Origin: Frigoribacterium sp. MEB024
GTDB taxonomy: Bacteria; Actinomycetota; Actinomycetes; Actinomycetales; Microbacteriaceae
Assembly (NCBI RefSeq): GCF_000878135.1
Contig: NZ_JXQZ01000002.1
Location: 1-64,000 of the forward strand
Direction: 5' to 3'
Length of the DNA: 64,000 bases
Shown here in pieces: positions 25,379-34,506 of the stretch. Under the pieces are notes generated by a model. It saw nothing but the letters and a program-made list of their open reading frames with translations. It was not told the DNA's origin and searched no databases. Position 1 is the stretch's first letter, and each line of letters begins with the position of its first letter. Both the position numbers and the translations under genes were made by a program.

Positions 25379-26978
25379 GTCGCGCCTCCTCGGCGTCCCG
25401 CTCGGGGGCGACGACGGACGTCGCGAGCGGCAGGCGGACGGTGAAGGTCGCCCCGTCGTCCGAACTGGCGACGTCGACGGTCCCCCCGTGGGAGTGCACG
25501 ACGGCCTGGACGATCGCGAGGCCGAGGCCCGTCGAGCCGGCCTTCCGCGACCGCGAGCTGTCGGCCCGCGCGAACCGTTCGAACAGCACCGGCAGCACGG
25601 CCGGGTCGATGCCCGGTCCGTCGTCGGCGACCGAGACGACCGCCTGACCGGACGCGTCGTCGACCGTCAGCGAGACGTGCACGTGCGTGCCGTCGGGCGT
25701 GTGGGTGCGCACGTTGGTCAACAGGTTCGCGACGATCTGGTGCAGGCGCATGGCGTCGCCCGACACGGTCACCGACTCGTCGGGCACGTACACGTCGACG
25801 TCGTGCGTGGGTCCGGCCACGTGGGCGTCGTTGACCGTGTCGAGCACGACCCTGGTCAGGTCGACGTCGCCCGTGACGAGGTCGCGACCCTCGTCGAGGC
25901 GGGCGAGCAGCAGGAGGTCCTCGACGAGCGAGGTCATGCGCAACGACTCCGACTCGATGCGGCCCATGGCGTACACCACGTCGTCGGGCAGTCCGGTGTT
26001 CATGCGGCGGGTCAGCTCGGCGTAGCCGCGGACCGACGCGAGCGGGGTCCGCAGCTCGTGCGAGGCGTCGGCGACGAACTGCCGCACCTTGTTCTCGCTC
26101 TGCTGACGGGCCTCGAGGGCCCCCGCCACATGGCCCAGCATGCGGTTCAGCGAGGCGCCGACGCGGCCGACCTCGGTGCGGGTGTCGGCGTCGGCCTCGT
26201 CGACGCGTTCGGCCAGCGCGACCTCGCCGCGGTCCAGCGGCAGCTCGGCGACCCGCAGCGCCGTGTCGGACATGCGCTCGAGCGGTCGCAGGGCGCTGCG
26301 CACCACCCCGTAGGCCACGGCGATGGCGATCGCGAGGCCGATGAGGGTCACGGCGAGGATGGTGATCACCATGACCGTGATGGTGCGGTCGACGCTGCTC
26401 GTCGGCAGACCCACGACGAGGTAGGCCGGCGTCGTGGCGACCGAGCCCGACGTGGTCGTCGTCTGGTAGCCGACCGCGAGGGACTCCACCCGGTACGAGC
26501 CCAGTGCCGCCCCGAGCGAGACGGTCTCGGGTGTCGTCGAGCCGGCGACCGTCGTCACGACCGAGGTCAGGTCGTCGGTCAGGCGCGGCCGGACGACCTG
26601 ACCCGACTGCTCGACCCGGTACGCCGCCACGACCGACCCGTTCACGACGACGGCCGTGAAGGTGCCGGGCGACTGCCGCGGCCCCGAGAGGTCGTCGCCG
26701 TCGGGCGTCAGGTACGGCCGGCTCGTCGAGCCCTGGGCGTTCACCATGGGCACCGAGCGACCGGTCGCCCCGTCGAGTTCGTCGTCGAGCTGACGCATCA
26801 GCGACGCCTGCAGCACGAACACGCTGACCGAGCCGATCACGATGGTCAGCAGCACCACGAGTGCGACGATGCTGAGGATCAGGCGGTTGCGCAGCGTGAG
26901 CGGCCCGGCGAGGCCGGGCGCCCGGCCCACGACACGGCGGAGGCGCGAGCCCACCCGGGCGGGGAGGGCATCGCTCAC
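25371..26978 (-). CDS. Sensor histidine kinase (TrcS/TcrY-like)
   Basis: This 535-residue kinase has a membrane segment at about 31-56, an extracytoplasmic domain of about 140 residues, a second membrane segment near 199-224 and a HAMP region. The HisKA box FVADASHELRTPL follows with the phosphoaccepting His307. The ATPase domain shows NLLTNVRTHTP, DDGPGIDP and STGLGLAIV. It should autophosphorylate and pass phosphate to the response regulator encoded just upstream. The GTG at 26978 overlaps the regulator stop codon. The signal sensed is unknown. The 3' end lies in the promoter of rplJ. Confidence 0.9.
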   Translation of the reverse strand: MSDALPARVGSRLRRVVGRAPGLAGPLTLRNRLILSIVALVVLLTIVIGSVSVFVLQASLMRQLDDELDGATGRSVPMVNAQGSTSRPYLTPDGDDLSGPRQSPGTFTAVVVNGSVVAAYRVEQSGQVVRPRLTDDLTSVVTTVAGSTTPETVSLGAALGSYRVESLAVGYQTTTTSGSVATTPAYLVVGLPTSSVDRTITVMVITILAVTLIGLAIAIAVAYGVVRSALRPLERMSDTALRVAELPLDRGEVALAERVDEADADTRTEVGRVGASLNRMLGHVAGALEARQQSENKVRQFVADASHELRTPLASVRGYAELTRRMNTGLPDDVVYAMGRIESESLRMTSLVEDLLLLARLDEGRDLVTGDVDLTRVVLDTVNDAHVAGPTHDVDVYVPDESVTVSGDAMRLHQIVANLLTNVRTHTPDGTHVHVSLTVDDASGQAVVSVADDGPGIDPAVLPVLFERFARADSSRSRKAGSTGLGLAIVQAVVHSHGGTVDVASSDDGATFTVRLPLATSVVAPERDAEEARLA

Positions 26979-27721
26979 GACGTGGGCTTGATCACGTAAC
27001 CCACGCCACGCACGGTGTGGATCATCGGCTCTTCACCGACGTCGATCTTCTTGCGCAGGTACGAGATGTAGATCTCGACGACGCTGGACTTGCCGCCGAA
27101 GTCGTAGCTCCAGACCCGGTCGAGGATCTGCGCCTTGCTCAGCACGCGGCGCGGGTTGCGCATCAGGAAGCGCAGCAGTTCGAACTCGGTCGCGGTCAGC
27201 TCGATCTCGCGACCGGCCCGCGTCACCTCGTAGCTCTCCTCGTCGAGCACGAGGTCGCCCACGACGATGCGCGAGTCACCCGCCTCGCTGATGGCCGAGG
27301 CCGACCGGCGGATCAGGCCACGCAGGCGGGCGACGACCTCTTCGAGGGAGAACGGCTTGGTGACGTAGTCGTCGCCCCCGGCGGTGAGACCCGACACGCG
27401 GTCCTCGACGCTGTCCTTCGCGGTGAGGAACAGGATCGGGGTGTCGTCACCGCTCGACCGCAGTCGCCCCAGCACCTGGATGCCGTCGATGTCGGGCAGC
27501 ATCCAGTCGAGCACGATCGCGTCGGGCTTGAACTCGCGCGCCGTGGCGAGGGCCGCCTGACCGTCGGAGGCCGCCTTGACGTCCCACCCCTCGTAGCGGA
27601 GGGCCATCGAGAGCAGGTCGGTGAGACTGTTCTCGTCGTCGACGACGAGGACTCGGAGGGGCGTTCCGTCGGCACGGGTGAGGCGGGGGGCCGAGGCGGT
27701 GGCGGGGGTCGTTGTGGTCAC
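26975..27721 (-). CDS. OmpR-family response regulator (TrcR/TcrX-like)
   Basis: This 248-residue regulator has a receiver domain with the acidic pair in VVDDE, the phosphoacceptor Asp72 in VLDWMLPD and the conserved Lys in VTKPF. A winged-helix DNA-binding domain follows (ELTATEFELLRFLMRNPRRVLSKAQIL, then YISYLRKKID and IHTVRGVGYVIKP). It works with the kinase gene that overlaps its end by four bases. The GTG at 27721 is chosen: GATACT stands seven bases before it, suggesting a leaderless transcript; an upstream ATG in frame is possible but lacks conserved sequence. Confidence 0.88.
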   Translation of the reverse strand: MTTTTPATASAPRLTRADGTPLRVLVVDDENSLTDLLSMALRYEGWDVKAASDGQAALATAREFKPDAIVLDWMLPDIDGIQVLGRLRSSGDDTPILFLTAKDSVEDRVSGLTAGGDDYVTKPFSLEEVVARLRGLIRRSASAISEAGDSRIVVGDLVLDEESYEVTRAGREIELTATEFELLRFLMRNPRRVLSKAQILDRVWSYDFGGKSSVVEIYISYLRKKIDVGEEPMIHTVRGVGYVIKPTS

Positions 27722-27844
27722 CTCTCCAAGTATCGAGCGGTTCCTATGAACCGACTGTGATCCATCGATGAGCAGGCTGCGCATCGTCCACAGGTGGCCC
27801 ACAGCGAGTCCATCGGTTCGGGACGGCCAGGCCGAGGGCAGGCT

Positions 27845-28810
27845 TCAGGCCAGCGGGTAGTCGGCGCAGGCGAAGCGGGTCGAGTCGGGGGCCCAGCAGG
27901 GCACGTTGACGGTGCCCTGCCCGCCGAAGAGGGCGAGCACGTCGTTCGGCGTCCGGCCCGGCACGGGCAGGCCGTCGGGACCGAGGGGCAGGGTGCGCAG
28001 CACCACGTCGCGGTTCTCGGGGTGGCCGAGGGTGCCGGGCTCGAACGACACCCAGAGCAGCGTCGAGGCGTCGGGCGAGACGTGCGGGAACCAGTTCACC
28101 CGCTCGTCGTCGGTCACCTGCACGACGTCCGCGCCGTCGAGGCTGCTCCGGAACAGCTGCGCGTGGCCGGCGACCCCCGCGGAGGCGCGTTCCGAGTTCG
28201 CCCACAGCCAGGCGCCGTCCGGCGAGAACTCGGCCCCGTCGTCGGGGTGCTCGTCGTCGGTCACCGGCGTGGTCGCGCCGTCGGCGAGCGAGACCAGGGC
28301 GACGTCCGTGCGCCAGCCGGCCCGCGCCTCCTCGTCGTCCGGGTCGTCGACCGGGGCCGGCAAGGCGCCGACGATGACGCTGAGCGTCGCGCCGTCGGGC
28401 GAGACGCCGTGCAGGTAGTTCTTGTGGTTGCGCCCCGCGGGATGGTCGCGCGTCACGCGGCGGGCGGTGCCCCCCGGGGTGACCCCGTCCCACGGCACCT
28501 CGTACAGGTGGCCGTCGCGGGCGCTCACGATCACGGCCCCCTGGTCGGGCACGATCACGTGGTCGTTGTTGATCTCGGGCACGTCACCCATCGGCACCGG
28601 CTCGAGCGCCGTCTCGTCGACCCCACGGGCGTCGGCGGGCACCCGCCAGAGCAGGCCGTCGCCGTTGACGACGAGCCAGCGACCGTCGGGGCTCCAGTTC
28701 GGGGCCTCGACGAGCACGCGGGTGCTCTCGAGGACGACCTCGACGTCGCCGGTCGCGGGGTCGACGACGAGCAGGCGGCTCCGTTGGCCGGGCAGCAGGG
28801 TTCTGGGCAC
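27845..28810 (-). CDS. TolB-like beta-propeller protein of the sugar locus
   Basis: This 321-residue soluble protein has repeated WD40-like/PD40 blades. Examples are NWSPDGRWLVVNGDGLLW, HGVSPDGATLSV, EFSPDGAWLWANSE and HVSPDASTLLWVS. It has no signal peptide, so it appears cytoplasmic, unlike true TolB. The gene lies 15 bp after the TIM-barrel isomerase gene at the end of the sugar operon. A role in sugar or glycoside processing is inferred only from this position. The GTG at 28810 is chosen because the first blade starts soon after. Confidence 0.6.
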   Translation of the reverse strand: MPRTLLPGQRSRLLVVDPATGDVEVVLESTRVLVEAPNWSPDGRWLVVNGDGLLWRVPADARGVDETALEPVPMGDVPEINNDHVIVPDQGAVIVSARDGHLYEVPWDGVTPGGTARRVTRDHPAGRNHKNYLHGVSPDGATLSVIVGALPAPVDDPDDEEARAGWRTDVALVSLADGATTPVTDDEHPDDGAEFSPDGAWLWANSERASAGVAGHAQLFRSSLDGADVVQVTDDERVNWFPHVSPDASTLLWVSFEPGTLGHPENRDVVLRTLPLGPDGLPVPGRTPNDVLALFGGQGTVNVPCWAPDSTRFACADYPLA

Positions 28811-28825
28811 GGGATCAGTCTGCCG

Positions 28826-29839
28826 TTACTGGTTCGAGAAGGCGGCGTCGAAGGAGGCGCTCGGCCGCTTCCAGAGGAGCGACCGGATGTAGGCCAACGC
28901 CTCGGGGGCGCCGTGCAGCCGGTCCATGCCGGCGTCCTCCCACTCGATCGAGATCGGGCCGTCGTAACCGATGGCGTCGAGGGCGCGGAAGGCGTCCTCC
29001 CAGTCCATGTCGCCGTGGCCGGTCGAGACGAAGTCCCAGCCGCGGCGGGGGTCGCCCCAGGGCAGGTGCGAGCCGAGCACGCCCGACCGCCCCGTGGGGG
29101 GCTTGATGCGGGTGTCCTTGCAGTCGACGTGGAAGATCCGGTCGGCGAAGTCGGTGATGAACGACACCGTGTCGACCCCCTGCCAGAGCATGTGCGAGGG
29201 GTCCCAGTTGAACCCGAAGGCCGAACGGTGCTCGATGGCCTCGAGCGCCCGGACGCTCGTCCAGTGGTCGTAGGCGATCTCGCTCGGGTGCACCTCGTGG
29301 GCGAAGCGGACTCCCTCGGCGTCGAACACGTCGAGGATGGGGTTCCAGCGGTCGGCGAAGTCCTGGTAGCCGGCGTCGATCACGGCGGCGGGAACCGGCG
29401 GGAACATCGCGACGTACGGCCAGATCTTCGAGCCGGTGAAGCCGACCACGGTGTCGACGCCCATCTTGCGGGCCACCCGTGCCGCGCGTTTCATGTCCTC
29501 GGCCGCACGCTGACGGACGCCCTCGGGGTCGCCGTCGCCCCAGGTGGACGGCCGGACGATCGCCTGGTGCCGGAAGTCGATCGGGTCGTCGCAGACCGCC
29601 TGGCCGGTCAGGTGGTTCGAGATGGCCCAGACCCCCAGCCCGTGCCGCTCGAGCACGTCGAGCCGCGACCGCAGGTACGCGTCGTCCTGGTCGGCCCGCT
29701 CGAGGTCGAGGTGGTCGCCCGACGCCGCGATCTCGAGACCGTCGTAACCCCAGCCGGCCGCGAGCGCCGCGACCTCCTCGAAGGGCAGGTCGGCCCACTG
29801 ACCGGTGAACAGGGTGACGGGGCGGGAGCTCTCGGCCAT
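28826..29839 (-). CDS. Sugar phosphate isomerase/epimerase-family TIM-barrel protein (1)
   Basis: This 337-residue protein has the xylose-isomerase-like (AP endonuclease 2) barrel. Likely metal ligands are Glu in FAHEVHPSEI, Asp and His in FNWDPSHMLWQGVD, His in IFHVDCKDT and the late Glu in ISIEWEDAG. The family isomerises or epimerises sugars, and some members act on 3-keto-glycosides. ATG 29839 follows AAGGAACCC at good spacing. It lies after a Gfo/Idh/MocA gene in the same operon, so the two enzymes probably act in sequence on the transported sugar. Confidence 0.82.
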   Translation of the reverse strand: MAESSRPVTLFTGQWADLPFEEVAALAAGWGYDGLEIAASGDHLDLERADQDDAYLRSRLDVLERHGLGVWAISNHLTGQAVCDDPIDFRHQAIVRPSTWGDGDPEGVRQRAAEDMKRAARVARKMGVDTVVGFTGSKIWPYVAMFPPVPAAVIDAGYQDFADRWNPILDVFDAEGVRFAHEVHPSEIAYDHWTSVRALEAIEHRSAFGFNWDPSHMLWQGVDTVSFITDFADRIFHVDCKDTRIKPPTGRSGVLGSHLPWGDPRRGWDFVSTGHGDMDWEDAFRALDAIGYDGPISIEWEDAGMDRLHGAPEALAYIRSLLWKRPSASFDAAFSNQ

Positions 29840-29916
29840 GGGTTCCTTCTCGGGTGCGACGGGGCTGCGGACGGACGACGGGACGGTGGGACGGAACGGT
29901 GCGGACGGACGACGGA

Positions 29917-31089
29917 TCAGGGCACGTCGACCCAGCGGCGCGACGCGGCGGAGGCGAGGACCGCCTCGGTCACCCGCACGGCGCGCAGGCCGTCGACGAA
30001 GGTGGGCAGCCCCTCGGGGGTTCCGCCTCGGACGGCGTCGTGGGCGTCGCGCACGAACCCGGCGAACGCGTCGACGTAGCCCATCGGGTGCCCGGCGGGG
30101 ACGGTCGACAGGCGGGCGGCGTCGGGCGTGAGCACGGCGGCGTCCCGCGCCACGAGCTGCGTGCCCGACCGGCGGCCGACCCACAGCGTCTCGGGCTCCT
30201 CTTGTGAGAACTCGAGGCTCTCGGCGGTGCCCGACAGATCGAGCAGGAGGCGGTTCTTGCGACCCGGCGCGACCTGCGAGACGAAGAGGGTGCCGATCGC
30301 CCCCCGGGTCGTCTCGAACACGACGGCCGCCTCGTCCTCGGTGTCGACCGACGAGCCGCCACGGTGGGCGTGGGCCGTGTTGGTCGTCGAGGTCAACCGC
30401 GCCAACCGGTCGCCCAGGACGAACTCGAGCAGGTCGACCAGGTGGCTGCCGATGTCGGCGAAGGCCCTCGAGGGGCCGCCGGCCGCCGAGTCGACCCGCC
30501 AGTCGACGTCGTCGCTGTCGAGCAACCAGTCCTGCAGGTACGACCCCCGGACGCTCAGCACGCGGCCGACCTCGCCCGCGGCGACCCGGGCCCGGGCCTC
30601 GCGCACCATCGGGTGGTAGCGGTAGACGAAGGGCACGGCGCCGACGAGCCGCCCGGCCCGGGCGGCCTCGACCAGGGCCTCGGCCTCGGCGCCCGAGGTC
30701 GCGAGCGGCTTCTCGCAGACGATGTGCTTGCCGGCGGCGAGCGCCGCCAGCGCGACCGGTGCGTGCGTGGCGTTGGGCGAGCAGACGTGCACGACGTCCA
30801 CGTCCGGGTCGGTCACGAGGTCGTCGACGCTCTCGTGCGCCGTGTCGACGCCGAGCGACGTCGCGGCCCGGGCCGCGCTGGCGGGGCTCGACGAGGCCAG
30901 GGCGACCACTCGGGCGCCGGCGGACCGCGCGGCTCCGGCGTGCACGCGGGCCATGAAGCCGCCGCCCACGATGCCGACGCGGAGCGGTTCGACCGGCACC
31001 GCGCCTCCTCGGCTCGGCTCGGCCCGCCCGGCCGGGCCGGCGGTGACGCCCACCGGCCCCACCGCCGTGGCCACGGCCGGGTCGGTCAC
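29917..31089 (-). CDS. Gfo/Idh/MocA-family oxidoreductase (1)
   Basis: This 390-residue protein has an N-terminal NAD(P)-binding fold (LRVGIVGGGFMARVHAG) and the family motif CEKPLA near residue 125. A C-terminal beta-sheet domain carries the catalytic-type DIGSHLVDLLEFVLG. It should oxidise a hydroxyl of a sugar or cyclitol. The GTG at 31089 overlaps the permease stop (GTGA). The first 35 residues are Gly/Ala/Pro-rich, and a GTG near 30996 preceded by an AGGAGG motif copy is an alternative start at VPVEPLRVGI. Its closest partner is the isomerase-like gene downstream. Confidence 0.85.
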   Translation of the reverse strand: MTDPAVATAVGPVGVTAGPAGRAEPSRGGAVPVEPLRVGIVGGGFMARVHAGAARSAGARVVALASSSPASAARAATSLGVDTAHESVDDLVTDPDVDVVHVCSPNATHAPVALAALAAGKHIVCEKPLATSGAEAEALVEAARAGRLVGAVPFVYRYHPMVREARARVAAGEVGRVLSVRGSYLQDWLLDSDDVDWRVDSAAGGPSRAFADIGSHLVDLLEFVLGDRLARLTSTTNTAHAHRGGSSVDTEDEAAVVFETTRGAIGTLFVSQVAPGRKNRLLLDLSGTAESLEFSQEEPETLWVGRRSGTQLVARDAAVLTPDAARLSTVPAGHPMGYVDAFAGFVRDAHDAVRGGTPEGLPTFVDGLRAVRVTEAVLASAASRRWVDVP

Positions 31090-31925
31090 TTCACGGCCCC
31101 CGACGACAGACCGGTGATCAAGTGTTTCTGCACGAGCATGAAGCCTATGAGCACGGGCAGCGAGACGACGACCGAGGCGGCCATGAGCTGGTTCCAGTAG
31201 ACGTCCTGCTGCGAGGCGTAGGCACGGAGGCCGATCGAGAGCGTGCGCGTGTCCTTGCTCGTGAGCACCGAGGCGAAGAGCACCTCGCCCCAGGCCGTGA
31301 TGAAGGCGTAGACCGCGACGGCGATGATGCCCGGTTTGGCCACCGGGATGATGACGCGGAACAGGGCGCCGAGGCGACCCGTGCCGTCGATCATCGACGC
31401 CTCCTCGAGCTCTTTCGGGATCGAGGCGAAGTACCCCGTCAGCATCCAGATCGAGAACGGCAGCGAGAAGGTCATGTACGTGATGATCAGGCCGAGGTAG
31501 CTGCCGGTCAGCTGCACGCCGACCGTGCGCTGGATCTGCACGAAGATCAGGAACAGCGGCAGCAGGAACAGGATGCCCGGGAACATCTGCGTCGACAGCA
31601 CGACCAGGCTGAAGCTGCGCTGCCCCTTGAACCGCAGGCGGGCCAGCGAGTACGCCGCGAGCACGGCCATGGCCACCGAGAGCACCGTCGCCGAGATCGT
31701 GACGATCAGGCTGTTCTTGAAGTACGACGCCAACGGCACCGTCTGCCAGATCTGCACGTACGGCTCGAGGGTCACCCGGCTGGGGATCCAGGTGAACAGG
31801 CCCTGCACGTCGGCGAGCGGCTTGATCGAGGTGGTCAGCACCACGTAGAGCGGCACCACCACCACGAGCGACAGGAAGGCCAGCCCGAAGAAGCGGAAGA
31901 CCTTGAACCCACGGGTCTCAATCAT
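31086..31925 (-). CDS. Sugar ABC permease, MalG type
   Basis: This 279-residue protein has six hydrophobic segments and the binding-protein-dependent permease motif EEASMIDGTGRLGALFRVIIPVAKPG (EAA loop). It begins with a short cytoplasmic stretch and FGLAFLSLVVVVPLYVVL. It forms the channel together with the MalF-type permease encoded just upstream, whose 3' end it overlaps by eight bases. Its own stop overlaps the start of an oxidoreductase gene. No ATPase gene is present in the locus, so a shared MsiK-type ATPase encoded elsewhere is likely. Confidence 0.85.
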   Translation of the reverse strand: MIETRGFKVFRFFGLAFLSLVVVVPLYVVLTTSIKPLADVQGLFTWIPSRVTLEPYVQIWQTVPLASYFKNSLIVTISATVLSVAMAVLAAYSLARLRFKGQRSFSLVVLSTQMFPGILFLLPLFLIFVQIQRTVGVQLTGSYLGLIITYMTFSLPFSIWMLTGYFASIPKELEEASMIDGTGRLGALFRVIIPVAKPGIIAVAVYAFITAWGEVLFASVLTSKDTRTLSIGLRAYASQQDVYWNQLMAASVVVSLPVLIGFMLVQKHLITGLSSGAVK

Positions 31926-32913
31926 CGTGTTGTCCCTTCGGCAGAACCATGCGGATGTAGAACGCGGACGCGATCAGCAGCACGACCAGGAGCATCACGC
32001 TCATGGCACCGCCGAGGCCGAAGTTCCAGTTGTTGAACGACTGCTGGTAGATCAACGGCGAGATGAGCGTCGCCTGCTCGGGCGATGCCGGGCCGAAGAG
32101 CACGTAGGGCACGTTGAACTGGTTGAAGATCCACAGGCTCATGATCAGCAGCAGCACGGCGTTGGCCGGCTTGACCATGGGCAGGGTGATCAACGTGAAC
32201 TGCTTCCAGAGGCTCGCGCCGTCGAGGCTCGCGGCCTCGTAGACGTCCCCCGGGATGTTCTGCAGTGCGGCGAGCAGCATCAGGAAGGCGAACGGCCAGA
32301 ACTGCCAGGCCGTCACGATGACGATCGCCCAGAACGAGTTGCCGCCGAGCAGCCAGAACGGGCGGTCCTGCAGGATGCCCAGGTCGTCCACCAGGAAGCG
32401 GTTGATGGCCCCGTCGCGCTGGTTGAACATGAAGGCCCAGGCGATGGTGCCGACGTACGACGGCAGGGCGTAGGGCACGAGGAAGAGCGTGCGCAGGATG
32501 CCGCGGCCCTTGAACGAGCTGGTCAGCAGCACGGCACCCAGCATGCCCATGCTCCAGGCGATGGCCACCACGATGACGGTGAACATCAGCGTGCGGCCCA
32601 GGGCTCCGTAGAGCTGTCCGGCGATGGGCGAGGACGGGTCGAGGGCGGTGACGAAGTTCTTCAGGCCGACGAAGGGTGCGTTGACCCAGTTCGCGATGCT
32701 GAGCTGGTTGAGCGTGATGAACGCGATCCAGATGCCGAGCACCATGGGGACGATGTGGACGAGCAGCTCGGCCAGGGCGGCCGGCGCCACCAGGAAGTAG
32801 GCGAGCGGCGAGCGGTGCTTCTTGCGCTTGGCGGGCTCGAGCGGCGCCTGCTGGTGCGGATCGGGCGGGAGGTCCTTCTCGGCGGTGGCGGGGGGCAGGA
32901 CGTTGACGGTCAT
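31918..32913 (-). CDS. Sugar ABC permease, MalF type
   Basis: This 331-residue protein has about six to seven membrane segments after a polar 35-residue N-terminus. It carries the EAA-loop motif EAASLDGASLWKQFTLITLPMVKP. The ATG at 32913 is chosen because AGAGGACCC stands upstream. It pairs with the MalG-type permease that overlaps its end and with the binding lipoprotein encoded 78 bp upstream. The substrate is most likely a monosaccharide or small glycoside, judged from the enzymes in the operon. Confidence 0.85.
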   Translation of the reverse strand: MTVNVLPPATAEKDLPPDPHQQAPLEPAKRKKHRSPLAYFLVAPAALAELLVHIVPMVLGIWIAFITLNQLSIANWVNAPFVGLKNFVTALDPSSPIAGQLYGALGRTLMFTVIVVAIAWSMGMLGAVLLTSSFKGRGILRTLFLVPYALPSYVGTIAWAFMFNQRDGAINRFLVDDLGILQDRPFWLLGGNSFWAIVIVTAWQFWPFAFLMLLAALQNIPGDVYEAASLDGASLWKQFTLITLPMVKPANAVLLLIMSLWIFNQFNVPYVLFGPASPEQATLISPLIYQQSFNNWNFGLGGAMSVMLLVVLLIASAFYIRMVLPKGQHDD

Positions 32914-32991
32914 GAGGGTCCTCTCGGGGCCTGGGCGGCGGGGGCGGTCGGTCGACGGACCGGCCGCCCCCGTCACGGGCGGTGGGACGGG

Positions 32992-34317
32992 CTACTGACC
33001 CGAGCTCATCTGGCTGTTCGCGTCCTCGAGGGCCGACTTGACGTCGGACTCGCTGACGGAACCGCCCTGGGCTGCGGTGGCGAGGAGGTTCTTGATCGCG
33101 GTGCCGACCAAGGTCTCCATCTGTCCCTCGGAGGGGTAGAGGGGCATGGGCTGGGCGTGGTCCTCGAGGATCTCCTGCTTCAGCTTGATCGTGTCGGACT
33201 GGAACGCCGGGTCGTCGTAGGCACCGGTCACGACGGGCAGCGAGCTGAACGACTTGTTCAGGTACACCTGCTCGTCGTCACTCGTGAGGTGCTTGACGAA
33301 GTCGATCGCCGCCTCCTTGTTGTCCGAGTTCTCGAACACGCTGACGTTGATCCCGGCGACGTGGCTCTGGGTGCCCAACAGTCCGGTGGCGTCGGCCGAC
33401 TCCATGGGCACCGGTGCCACCGCGTACCCGGTGAAGTCCCGTGCGGCGAGGTTGGCGTCCGGGGCCTGGTCGAAGAACATCGCGGCTCCACCGTCGGCGA
33501 AGGTCGCGGCCATGTCCGAACCGTTCACGCTCTCGGCGTCCGAGGGCGAGACCACCTTGTCGACGGCCATCAGGTCGACCCACTGCTTGACGCCGGTGAC
33601 GACGCCGTCGTTGCCGAAGTCGGGGTTGCCCTCGTCGTCGTAGAGCGAGCCGCCGTTCTGCAGTCCCCGGACGAACGCCTGGTGGGCGTTGTTCGAGATG
33701 CTCGACCCGGCCATGGTGACGCCCCACTGGTCGATCGTGCCGTCGCCGTCGGTGTCGACCGTCAGCTTCTTGGCGTCCTCGACGAACTCGTCCCAGGTGG
33801 CGGGCGGCGTGGTGATGCCGGCGGCCTCGAACATGGCGGTGTTGTAGTACAGCGAGTACGACAGGCCGTAGATCGGCACGGACGTCGGGGCCTGGCCCTC
33901 GGCACCGCCGGTCGCGAAGCTCGACTGGACGAAGCGGTCCTTGCCGCCGATCGCCTCGAGGGCGTCGCCCTCCCACGGCACGAACGCGCCGCTGGACTGC
34001 AGCGACACCGCCCAGGTGTTGCCGATGTTGAGGACGTCGGGGCCCTCACCGCTCGAGACGGCGGTGAGGATGCGGTTGTAGAGGTCGGACCACGGGATGA
34101 CCTCGAGGTCGACCTTGACGCCGGTCTCCTCCGTGTAGCGGTCGATGCTCTCTTGCAGGATCTCGGCATCCTTCTCGACCGTCGGAGCCTGGTTGCTGGC
34201 CCAGTAGGTGATCGTGTCGGAGTCGCCGCTGCCGCCCGAGGCGCTGCAGGCGGTCATCGATCCGACCGAGAGGGCTCCGACCGCGAGTGCGGCGAGCCAA
34301 CGGAACTTCGTTTGCAT
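32992..34317 (-). CDS. Extracellular sugar-binding lipoprotein (family 1)
   Basis: This 441-residue protein has a lipoprotein signal peptide with the lipobox MTAC (Cys24). The mature part is of the MalE-like extracellular solute-binding type: [17 protein letters not shown] at the start, [27 protein letters not shown], and [23 protein letters not shown]. The ATG at 34317 follows AGGAGAAGTC. It feeds the two permeases downstream. A dinucleotide-rich Asp/Gly segment ([12 protein letters not shown]) resembles a calcium-binding loop. Confidence 0.88.
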   Translation of the reverse strand: MQTKFRWLAALAVGALSVGSMTACSASGGSGDSDTITYWASNQAPTVEKDAEILQESIDRYTEETGVKVDLEVIPWSDLYNRILTAVSSGEGPDVLNIGNTWAVSLQSSGAFVPWEGDALEAIGGKDRFVQSSFATGGAEGQAPTSVPIYGLSYSLYYNTAMFEAAGITTPPATWDEFVEDAKKLTVDTDGDGTIDQWGVTMAGSSISNNAHQAFVRGLQNGGSLYDDEGNPDFGNDGVVTGVKQWVDLMAVDKVVSPSDAESVNGSDMAATFADGGAAMFFDQAPDANLAARDFTGYAVAPVPMESADATGLLGTQSHVAGINVSVFENSDNKEAAIDFVKHLTSDDEQVYLNKSFSSLPVVTGAYDDPAFQSDTIKLKQEILEDHAQPMPLYPSEGQMETLVGTAIKNLLATAAQGGSVSESDVKSALEDANSQMSSGQ

Positions 34318-34404
34318 GACTTCTCCTGGTGTCTCTTCTTCGAGATTTCTCTTCATCGAGTGAGGGAAGGGGTGGTGCAGGGGGTTCGTGGTGCTGTGGT
34401 GACT

Positions 34405-34440
34405 CGGGTGGTGCGGGTGGTGCGGGTGGTGCGGGTGGTG
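34405..34440. repeat. Four tandem 9-bp repeats (CGGGTGGTG)
   Basis: Four perfect copies of CGGGTGGTG stand at 34405, 34414, 34423 and 34432. They lie in the 189-bp gap between the oxidoreductase stop and the binding-protein start. The array may be replication-slippage prone; its role is unknown. Confidence 0.8.
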
Positions 34441-34460
34441 CGCTCGGGGGTGGACGGGTC

Positions 34461-34500
34461 AGGAGGCGCGGTGCCGGCGTCGAGGAGGCGCCGGCACCGC
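34461..34500. repeat. AGGAGGCGCG motif plus GC-rich hairpin
   Basis: AGGAGGCGCG at 34461 and the near-copy AGGAGGCGCC at 34484 enclose GCGGTGCCGGCG, which is repeated in inverted form as CGCCGGCACCGC (34489-34500). The resulting 12-bp hairpin lies just after the oxidoreductase stop and could terminate its transcript. Confidence 0.5.
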
Positions 34501-34506
34501 ACCGGG

